From assembly GCA_963761425.1 (NCBI GenBank), contig CAVXGQ010000004.1:372001-436000 (forward strand): DNA of 64,000 nt, read 5' to 3'. A model generated the notes under the pieces. That model searched no databases, was not told the origin of the DNA, and worked only from the letters and a program-made list of their open reading frames with translations. This stretch comes from Bog-793 sp963761425 (GTDB lineage Bacteria; Actinomycetota; Acidimicrobiia; Acidimicrobiales; Bog-793). The position numbers and the translations under genes are program-made. This document shows, in pieces, positions 8,057-14,684 of the stretch; position 1 is the first letter of the stretch; every line of letters begins with the position of its first letter.

Positions 8057-8152
8057 TCATGGCCATGCGGCCTGGGTGTGGGCGGAGCGTGAGTCTTCGA
8101 ACTCGTCCGGGGTGAGGTAGTCGAGCGCGTGGTGCCTAAGGTGTGCTGCCCT
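8057..8152 (-). pseudogene. C-terminal remnant of an IS3-type transposase
   Basis: Read on the minus strand, this stretch encodes HHALDYLTPDEFEDSR followed by SAHTQAAWP and a TGA stop. The pattern (a short His/Arg run, ALxYLTPxEFE, then an Ala-rich tail) is the usual C-terminus of IS3-family OrfB integrase-type transposases. Nothing upstream in this frame continues the protein: the remaining catalytic domain is absent. It is a degraded end of an insertion sequence beside tRNA-Ser. Confidence 0.55.
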
Positions 8153-8328
8153 GTGCGCCCCTCGCGGAGCACCGACCAACGCTCTCACCTGACCTTCCTC
8201 GGCGCTGACGAAGCGGACTATCCACCTTGCGCCCAATTCGCGTCTAAAACCAAATGAAAGCAGGTCGAGATCGCCGTCGCAGCACCCACGGCTGACGCTG
8301 ATCAGTCCGCGACGGCGGCGGACGTGCG

Positions 8329-8366
8329 GGTCACACCTAGGTCACAATTGTGACCCTGCTGTGACC
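8329..8366. promoter_or_regulatory. Nested palindromic operator with four GGTCACA half-sites
   Basis: GGTCACA occurs at 8329-8335 and 8340-8346, and its exact inverse TGTGACC at 8349-8355 and 8360-8366. The inner pair forms a perfect 16-bp palindrome (GGTCACAATTGTGACC, 8340-8355), and each outer half-site is separated from it by exactly four bases, so same-direction half-sites repeat every 11 bp. A TACAAT at 8378-8383 looks like a -10 element. The whole 38-bp dyad therefore sits over the -35 region of the lipoprotein promoter, fitting an operator for a dimer-of-dimers regulator. Confidence 0.55.
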
Positions 8367-8439
8367 CCCCGAAACCCTACAATTGCCTATTGGGCAGCTC
8401 CGACGCGCGACGGGGGAGATGGAGGTAACGAGTAAGCAG

Positions 8440-9027
8440 ATGATCGCGCGCCGACCGCTGAGACAAGCACTGTTCATCCTCGCCCTGGCAGCAGTTGGCC
8501 TCCTAGGCGCGGCCTGCGGCGGGTCACCGTCGTCCGGCGTCGCAAACCTCGGCTCAACGACGACCACAACCCAGACGTCGTCGTCCCAGACAGCGGGAAG
8601 TGGCGGCAGTACCGCCGCGAAATACAAGGCCGCTCTCGCGTACGTCGACTGCATGCGCTCGCATGGCGTGTCGAACTTCCCCGACCCGACCAGCGATGGC
8701 CAGATCAACGTCAAATTCGCGTATGGTGGAAAGGATGGTGCGCCGGTGTCGAGTGGTATCGATCGGATGTCACCTCAGTACATCTCGGCTGATCAGACGT
8801 GCCGCCACCTCCTCCCAGGCGGGGTACCCACCCCCGCGCAGAACCAGCAAGCCCTCGCCAAGGATCTGAAGTTCGCGCAGTGCATGCGCTCGCATGGCGT
8901 GTCGAACTTCCCCGATCCGACCAATGCCGGAGTTGTGCGCCTCATCGGCGTCGACCAGAACTCTCCTCAATACCAGCGCGCGGAGAAAGCGTGTGAAGCC
9001 CTCGTGCCCGGGGCTGACTCCAAGTGA
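8440..9027 (+). CDS. Predicted lipoprotein with duplicated CMRSHGVSNFPDP motif
   Basis: This 195-residue exported protein has a basic N-region, a hydrophobic core (ALFILALAAVGLL) and a Cys at residue 26 in GAACGG, a relaxed lipobox. A Ser/Thr-rich linker follows, then two copies of the motif CMRSHGVSNFPDPT. Similar CMR-H-GVxNFPDP proteins are common, uncharacterised lipoproteins of actinobacteria. Each copy carries its own Cys, plus one further Cys (QTCRHLLP and KACEALVP), suggesting two disulfide-bonded or cofactor-binding repeats. ATG 8440 gives a normal signal; ATG 8419 is an alternative. The nested operator and a -10 element lie upstream. Function unknown. Confidence 0.8.
   Translation: MIARRPLRQALFILALAAVGLLGAACGGSPSSGVANLGSTTTTTQTSSSQTAGSGGSTAAKYKAALAYVDCMRSHGVSNFPDPTSDGQINVKFAYGGKDGAPVSSGIDRMSPQYISADQTCRHLLPGGVPTPAQNQQALAKDLKFAQCMRSHGVSNFPDPTNAGVVRLIGVDQNSPQYQRAEKACEALVPGADSK
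8650..8923 (+). repeat. Internal 43-bp direct repeat within the lipoprotein gene
   Basis: Bases 8650-8692 and 8881-8923 are identical except for one position; the first 35 bases match exactly. The intervening codons are not repeated at this level. The repeats encode the two CMRSHGVSNFPDPT motifs. Identity at synonymous sites points to recent duplication or gene conversion between the two copies. Confidence 0.85.
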
Positions 9028-9067
9028 ACCGGTCTGTCCGCCGCGTAGAAAAGACGTGTCCGGGCCT

Positions 9068-10193
9068 CTACATGCGCCTCGTGATAGCAACTGTGGCTGA
9101 GGTCTGTGCTCGGTCACCTCTCAGACCACCCCGGATGAGCTCGAGCTTTTGGGCAGCGCGTGTGTTCGCCTCCGGGAAGAGATGGCCATAACGGTCATAG
9201 GTGAATGCCACGCTTGAGTGTCCGGCACGTCGAGCGATCTCCATCAGATCGACCCCAGCGGCAGCGAGTAGTGCGACCCCGGTGTGCTTCAGATCGTGCG
9301 GGCGAAGCGGCGCGAGTCCGGCTGCGGCGACGGCAGGACGCCACACGTTGACCCTCCACTCCTGGGCGCGGAGGAGGCCGCCACTTGTAGCGGTGAAGAA
9401 GTAACGACTCCCACCGAAGCGAGCGACGTGGGGGCGAAGCTCCGCGACGACAGACGGTGGGAGTGTCATCGTCCGCCACTCAGCATTGGTCTTCGGCGGA
9501 CCCTCGTGCAGTCGCCCGCTTACCTCGACGACGTTGTTCGCCACTCGCAGTCGTCCCGTCTGCAGGTCGAGGTCACTTCGCCGTAGACCGATGGCTTCAC
9601 CGATACCTAGCGTGGCCCACGCCATCACGAGCACCATCGCTTGAGAGCGTGGGTCGATCATCGAGGCAAGCCGCTCCAGTTCGTCCGGCGTGAGGAATCG
9701 AGCCTCAAAGCGTTGCCGACGCGGGAGGCGCGTCCGCTCCGACGGATCCACCGACAACCCACGTGTGTCGACTGCGAAGTCGAGAACCTGGCGCAAGACG
9801 GTGAAGCTCCGCTGCACACTCGACGGTGCGAGCCGCGCCGCGAGTCGGTTCACCCACGCCTGAACTTCCGCGTGCGTGATCTCGCCGAGCTGCGCGTTGC
9901 CGAGTTCAGGCAGCACGTTGTGATCGAGAACCATTCGGTCGCGAGCACGGGTCGAAGGCCGATGCCCTTTTCGGGTCTGCCACCAGCGTTCGACAACGGG
10001 TGCGAAGTTGACGCGACTCGCTGCCGGTCCAATGAAGCGTCCCTCACGAACCTCAGCGCGCCGTGGCGAGCGCGTCCAACGCGTCGCGTCGAGCGGCGAA
10101 GGTACCGACCGCCACCTGGCGCTCGAGATGGGTGACTCGCGCCTGCCAACCCGTTCCCATTCGCCGCACCGAACCGGACGCCGGCCTAGCCAC
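9068..10193 (-). pseudogene. Tyrosine recombinase (phage-type integrase), frame-broken and catalytically degenerate
   Basis: The C-terminal catalytic domain of a tyrosine integrase reads from about 10057 down to 9068. The N-terminal arm-binding part (starting VARPASGSVRRMGTGWQARV at GTG 10193) is in another frame and ends at a TGA at 10055-10053. One extra base near 10056-10060 explains the switch to RRAEVREGRFIGP, which is the normal continuation. Core-binding and catalytic domains follow, with AGHSSVAFTYDRYGHLF carrying the Tyr. The first catalytic Arg position reads TLGIGEA instead of GLRxGE, and the HxxR box reads HDLKHT, so both arginines are lost. Even if the frame break were a sequencing error, the enzyme would probably be inactive. 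Confidence 0.75.
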
Positions 10194-10351
10194 GATGACC
10201 ATCGAAGAACGACACGTGCTCGATGCCTCGCCTGTTTCGCGCCTGAAACGCGCACGGAAATCGAGTCAGACGAACATCAACAGCGACCCGGGTAACCCAC
10301 TTCGCCGGCACTTCTTCAAAGCACCCGAGCAATTTCCTGGCACCGGTGTGC

Positions 10352-11536
10352 CTAGGTGATGCAGGAACCCACGTGGGTCGGCTTCTCCTCGAGTCGTGCC
10401 GTGCCGATACGTTGCGCAACGCCGGGTGCGGCGAGGGCGAACCCCACGTCGGAGTTGGAGGTCGAACGCGAGAACACGACCCCGACCACCTCGTCGACGC
10501 CGCGTACTTGAGCGAGGAGCGGACTCCCAGAATTACCCGGCTGCACGACGCTTTCGAGTTCGTAGACATTGCGCACGGTGAGCGACTGGTCGTAAATGTC
10601 CCGGCCTTCGGCCGCGAACAGCGACATCACCCCGGCGGGCCGGGCGACGAAAGGTCCGCCTCCCGGATAGCCGAGGATGACCGCTCTCACGCCTCGCGTG
10701 ACGAGGCCGTCGAACACCTTGAGCGGGGGGATCTGGAGCGGTTGGTCCACCCGCAGGATGGCGAGGTCGAAGCGCGCGTCGAAAAAGATCGGCACGACCT
10801 TCGAGGATTGACCGTTCAAGGCGACGACGTCGATCGCGCTGGCTCCCGCGACCACATGGGCGTTCGTGACGATGAGCCGACCCGGGACGGCGAATCCCGA
10901 GCCTTCACGTTCGCCGCCGCAGCCGTAGGCGATGACCCGGACGACCGACCTCGCCGCGTCTCGCTTGGCCTCGCGGACCTGGGTTTGGGTCGCCAGCCGC
11001 ACCGGTACGGGGGACTGGGGGACGATGTTGGCGAGGACCTGCGGGAAGCCTGTCGTGGCGAGGTATCGCTCCACGCTGGAGAACGCGTTGGGGACCGGAG
11101 GCATCACCGCGCTGACCCCACGCAACAAGGCCGAACCCTCAATCTCGCTCGACACATCGGTGAGGGGGCTGTTTACCAGGACTGATGAGAACAGCCAGAG
11201 CACCACGAGCACGCTCGCCATCGCGGTCAGCGCGCCGACCGCCTCGTCAAGAACCCCGACCCGGAACTGGCGCAGAACCGTCGACAGCCAGATCCCGAGC
11301 TGGCGCCCCCCGACTCCGATGACGGCGGCGGGGAGGACGAGCAGGACGACGGCAAGTGTTGGTTTGGTGAGCGTTCCCGCGACCCGCGGGCACAACACCA
11401 GGACGAGGACGACGCCGAGGGCCAGACCGCACACGATGCTTAAGAACTCGATGATCTGCGCCAACCCGCCGACGCGCAGACCGTGTACGGCCGCGGCTAT
11501 GAGGAGGATCAGGATCGCGGCGTCGAGCAAATCCAT
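10352..11536 (-). CDS. marP: MarP-type membrane serine protease (CvpA plus trypsin-like domain)
   Basis: This is a 394-residue periplasmic protease anchored by four N-terminal helices (about residues 5-125, CvpA-like). The trypsin-like domain (about 190-394) shows His227 in TNAHVV, Asp257 in RFDLAIL and Ser336 in QPGNSGSPL. Cys206 and Cys392 correspond in position to the regulatory disulfide of mycobacterial MarP (Rv3671c), which protects cells from acid and oxidative stress by activating peptidoglycan hydrolases. That role is inferred by homology. It is followed by pyrE-like and regulator genes on the same strand, without an obvious functional link. Confidence 0.92.
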   Translation of the reverse strand: MDLLDAAILILLIAAAVHGLRVGGLAQIIEFLSIVCGLALGVVLVLVLCPRVAGTLTKPTLAVVLLVLPAAVIGVGGRQLGIWLSTVLRQFRVGVLDEAVGALTAMASVLVVLWLFSSVLVNSPLTDVSSEIEGSALLRGVSAVMPPVPNAFSSVERYLATTGFPQVLANIVPQSPVPVRLATQTQVREAKRDAARSVVRVIAYGCGGEREGSGFAVPGRLIVTNAHVVAGASAIDVVALNGQSSKVVPIFFDARFDLAILRVDQPLQIPPLKVFDGLVTRGVRAVILGYPGGGPFVARPAGVMSLFAAEGRDIYDQSLTVRNVYELESVVQPGNSGSPLLAQVRGVDEVVGVVFSRSTSNSDVGFALAAPGVAQRIGTARLEEKPTHVGSCIT

Positions 11537-11554
11537 CGAGGCCGGTCGCTTCGC

Positions 11555-12178
11555 CTAGGACTCGGGGGGTCGTGCCACAACCGGCTCGATCGCTAGGTCT
11601 CGGTAGTCGAGCAGGCTTGAGTAGGGAACGGAGCGTGCCGCGAAGGCGGCTCGCGCCGTGTCGCCTCGGTCCAGGAGCACGCACGCGTGCACGACGATCG
11701 CGCCAGCATCGGCCGCGACTTCGTAGGCCTCCATGATTGAGCGGCCCGTAGAGGCGGTGTCCTCGAACAGCACCACGCGCACCCCTTCGACGGCGACCCC
11801 TTCGATGCGCCTTCGACTTCCGTGCGCCTTCTCCCCCTTGCGGACCGAAAACCACGCCTTGCCGGCGAGGAGGGCGACGGCGTGCGCGACGGGATCCGCG
11901 CCCATCGTCATACCGCCGATCGCGTCGTATTCCACCTGGCGGGCGGCGAGGTGGTCGATGACGGCTCGGGCCGCGAGATCGAGGTCCTCACCCCGTGCGA
12001 CGGCTCGCCGCATGTCGACGTAGTCGTAGCTCGTCGCACCCGAGGACAGTACGAACGGCTGGTCTGATCGTGTGTACCCGCGGCTTTGCACCAAGTTGAG
12101 CAGTTTGGCGACCGACGGGAGACGGACCGGGCGCCCCGGTTCGATCGTGCCGTCGTGGGGTGACGGATGGTGAGCCAT
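11555..12178 (-). CDS. pyrE: Orotate phosphoribosyltransferase
   Basis: It converts orotate and PRPP to orotidine monophosphate in pyrimidine synthesis. The 207-residue protein has the PRPP-binding loop VVLFEDTASTGRS, the flexible catalytic loop with FSVRKGEKAHGS, and the substrate-side segment IGGMTMGADPVAHAVA. These are typical of the OPRT branch of type I phosphoribosyltransferases. The first 25 residues look unstructured. It lies 18 bases upstream of marP on the same strand, so the two may be co-transcribed. No other pyr genes are near. Confidence 0.9.
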   Translation of the reverse strand: MAHHPSPHDGTIEPGRPVRLPSVAKLLNLVQSRGYTRSDQPFVLSSGATSYDYVDMRRAVARGEDLDLAARAVIDHLAARQVEYDAIGGMTMGADPVAHAVALLAGKAWFSVRKGEKAHGSRRRIEGVAVEGVRVVLFEDTASTGRSIMEAYEVAADAGAIVVHACVLLDRGDTARAAFAARSVPYSSLLDYRDLAIEPVVARPPES

Positions 12179-12225
12179 CGGGCATCCAACTTAGGGCCAG
12201 AGGCGGGTAGCTCCGGTGATTGGCG

Positions 12226-12984
12226 TCAAACCCGGTCGTTGAAGCGGTAGCCGACCCCCCGGATCGTGATGATGTGCGCCGGATTGTCCGGATCGGCCTC
12301 CAGGCGCATCCGTAACCGGCCGACGAGGGTCGCGACGATACGCGGATCCCCTTCGTAATCCGAGCCCCACACCCGCTCGAGCAGTTCATCGCGGGTGACG
12401 ACCCGCCCCGCGTGCCGGAGCAACTCGCGTAGAAGCTGGAACTCGCGCAACGGGATCTCGACTTTTCGCCCCGCGACGGTGACTTCGTGCCGTTCCGGGT
12501 CGAGGGTGACGTCACTGACGCTGAGGATCGCGGTGGAATCGACGACACCAGATCGGCGAACGATCTCGGCGAGAGGAGCTGACTGGCTTCGGCGTAGCTG
12601 GGCGCCAATCCGTGCGACGAGCTCACGCAGGCGATAGGGCTTGGCCACGAAGTCATCGGCGCCAACCTCGATGCCTAACACCACGTCCAGCTCTTCGTGG
12701 CGCGAGCTCAACATGATGATCGGGGTTGAGATGCCCTGGTCACGGAGCGCGCGGCAAACGTCGATCCCGGACACTCGGGGGAGCACCACATCGAGGAGGA
12801 TGACGTCGGGGCGGACCGTTTCGACGGCGGCGAGCGCTTCAACGCTGTTACGCGCGCCGAAGATGGCGAATCCCTCGCGACCGAGTCCGATGGTGAGGGC
12901 GAACAATTGGTCCTCGTCGTCCTCGATGATGAGCACGCGCGGCCATTCGCCCTCCTGACCCTCGGTGGCCACCGCGTTCGTCAT
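12226..12984 (-). CDS. OmpR/PhoB-family response regulator
   Basis: This is a two-domain transcription factor of 252 residues. The receiver has the acidic pocket (EDDED, residues 21-25), phospho-acceptor Asp65 in DVILLDVVLP and the KP pair in DFVAKPYRLREL. The C-terminal winged helix (about 150-252) has the recognition-helix segment DPRIVATLVGRLRMRLE and the ITIRGVGYRF wing. The frame is open upstream to 13926, but ATG 12984 has a GGAG six bases before it and precedes the receiver fold. No sensor kinase lies nearby, so the partner is unknown. It resembles RegX3/PhoP-type regulators; the specific target is not readable. Confidence 0.9.
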   Translation of the reverse strand: MTNAVATEGQEGEWPRVLIIEDDEDQLFALTIGLGREGFAIFGARNSVEALAAVETVRPDVILLDVVLPRVSGIDVCRALRDQGISTPIIMLSSRHEELDVVLGIEVGADDFVAKPYRLRELVARIGAQLRRSQSAPLAEIVRRSGVVDSTAILSVSDVTLDPERHEVTVAGRKVEIPLREFQLLRELLRHAGRVVTRDELLERVWGSDYEGDPRIVATLVGRLRMRLEADPDNPAHIITIRGVGYRFNDRV

Positions 12985-13183
12985 GGCGCACTCCTCGGCT
13001 GTTGGTTTGCCGATCTCCACGATGGTTACCGGGGCCGGTGACAGAACCGTGAGACGAGGGTGAACAGATCGTAACGACGCGACGAAATCTCGGGTACGTC
13101 GCCCCGGTTCTGGGGCGCCGTCGAGAACGGCGACGAACCGTTCTCCAGCGAACGAGGGCCGTCCGGGCGGTAGCCTCGGCGCC

Positions 13184-13966
13184 ATGTTCTCGTGGTTCTC
13201 GGCGCGGTTGACGACAGCAAAGGAGCTCCTGCGCTTTCGGACGCCGCTCCCGCCATCGGGGCCGCGTTTCGTCGAGCACTCCCACCGAGACGTACGCGGC
13301 GGTGGCCTGCGGGCCGCGGTGTTCGGCGTGAGCGACGGACTGGTGTCCAACGTGTCCCTCGTGCTCGGCACGGCAGGAGCCCACCCCGGAGCGGGTGTCG
13401 TGCGGCTGGCTGGTCTCGCAGGGCTGTTCGGCGGTTCGTTCTCGATGGCGGCGGGCGAGTACATCTCCATGCTGGCCCAGCGGGAAGCGTTTGAGCGTGA
13501 ACTCCGCGTCGAGCGCGCCGAGATCGAGAAGCAGCCGGAGAGCGAGCGCGCCGAGCTGGAATACCTGTATGAGAGCCGGGGGCTTGACGCCGAGACCGCG
13601 GCGAAGATCGCCGGCGCCCTGATGGCGGATCCACAGCTCGCGCTGGAAACGCACGCCCGCGAAGAGCTCGGCCTTGACCCACGCTCGCTCGGAGTTCCGG
13701 TCCAGGCCGCGGTGTTCTCGTTCGTCACGTTCGCGATCGGTGCGCTGATTCCCCTCGCGGCCTTCCTCGGCGGCTCGTCAGGTTCGGGTGCGATCGAGGT
13801 CGCGATCGCGGCTGCCGCGGTCGCGGCTCTTCTCGTGGGCGGGGCGCTCTCGTTCTTCACTGGCCGCTCGCTCGTTCTTTCGGCGCTGCGTTCGTTGTGC
13901 GTCTGCGCGATCGCCGGAGCGATCACCTACGGCATCGGCGCCGCGGTCGGCGCCACCGCGGGTTAG
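13184..13966 (+). CDS. VIT1/CCC1-family iron/manganese transporter
   Basis: This 260-residue protein has the VIT family layout. The first helix segment contains FGVSDGLVSNVSLVLGTAGA, followed by AGLFGGSFSMAAGEYISM, a cytoplasmic helical metal-binding region (about residues 100-165, with Glu-rich ERELRVERAEIEKQ) and three C-terminal membrane helices. Family members move Fe2+ or Mn2+ out of the cytosol. The start is ATG 13184, about 200 bases from the divergent response regulator. The SixA-like phosphatase gene follows within ten bases. Confidence 0.9.
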   Translation: MFSWFSARLTTAKELLRFRTPLPPSGPRFVEHSHRDVRGGGLRAAVFGVSDGLVSNVSLVLGTAGAHPGAGVVRLAGLAGLFGGSFSMAAGEYISMLAQREAFERELRVERAEIEKQPESERAELEYLYESRGLDAETAAKIAGALMADPQLALETHAREELGLDPRSLGVPVQAAVFSFVTFAIGALIPLAAFLGGSSGSGAIEVAIAAAAVAALLVGGALSFFTGRSLVLSALRSLCVCAIAGAITYGIGAAVGATAG

Positions 13967-13974
13967 ACAGACCG

Positions 13975-14502
13975 TTGTTGCGACGTCATCGCAGGCCGCG
14001 GGGTACGGCTGCTGGTCCAGAACCTCGCACCTGTCTCGTTCTACGGCACGCAGTCGCTCGGTCTCGGTCAAGTTGGCGGGGCGATGACGCGATGCGACCG
14101 TTGACCCGGCGGGGAGAGCGTCAGGCCGCCATGCTTGCCCGGGAGCTTGGCCCCGAGAGGGTCGGGCGGGTACTCGCCAGTCCCGCCTTGCGCTGCATGG
14201 CGACGGTCGCCGCGATCGCCGAGGACGCAGACGTGCTCGTCGAGATCGCGCCGTTCCTCGCCGAGGGATCGGACGGTCGGATGGCCTTGAAGCGCATCGT
14301 TGCGGCGTGCGAGTTGATGGGGACACCCGAGGTCCTTGTCGCGTGCACGCACGGAGATGTGCTCGTCGGAATGGTCGAGGACCTCGTTGAAACCGGGTGC
14401 ATCGACGAAGCTGCCCCGGCGGTACAGAAGGGCGGGGCGATCCGCCTGTACGTCGTCTCGGGGGTCGTAGTCACCGCTTCGGTTGTTCCAGCGCCCGTCT
14501 AG
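13975..14502 (+). CDS. SixA-like histidine phosphatase
   Basis: This branch-1 histidine phosphatase has the RHx catalytic signature in LVLRHAVARS, a second conserved block PLTRRGERQAAMLARE, the ASPALRC arginine segment and the late CTHGDVLVGMVEDL histidine. SixA proteins dephosphorylate His-containing phosphotransfer domains, but other substrates are possible. No ATG or GTG occurs between the previous gene's stop and the catalytic RHA; only TTG codons at 13975 and 13978 are available, without a clear ribosome binding site. The start is uncertain, and a small frame error here cannot be excluded. Confidence 0.8.
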   Translation: MLRRHRRPRGTAAGPEPRTCLVLRHAVARSRSSWRGDDAMRPLTRRGERQAAMLARELGPERVGRVLASPALRCMATVAAIAEDADVLVEIAPFLAEGSDGRMALKRIVAACELMGTPEVLVACTHGDVLVGMVEDLVETGCIDEAAPAVQKGGAIRLYVVSGVVVTASVVPAPV

Positions 14503-14684
14503 GGCACCGCCCGTCGGATCGGCAAACCTTGGGGGTCGACATGGTGGTCGCGCCGAGATGCGGTGGGTGCGGCGCGCCGTCCGTTTGTGCTTGGATGCTC
14601 GGGTGATTCTCGACGCGAGTTCGACCGCGTGCCGTGCGGCGAGAAGTTCGGGGATCCAGCGCGCCGTTACGGGGGGGCCGGACC

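Noticed and set aside
7937..10300. Attachment-site repeat of tRNA-Ser near the integrase
   Set aside because: The 3' end of the tRNA is not repeated near 10200-10350, so an att pair is not supported.
12985..13926. Upstream extension of the response-regulator frame (total 566 codons)
   Set aside because: The extra N-terminal part is Arg/Ser/Ala-rich antisense of the VIT gene; the receiver begins right after ATG 12984 with a good ribosome binding site.
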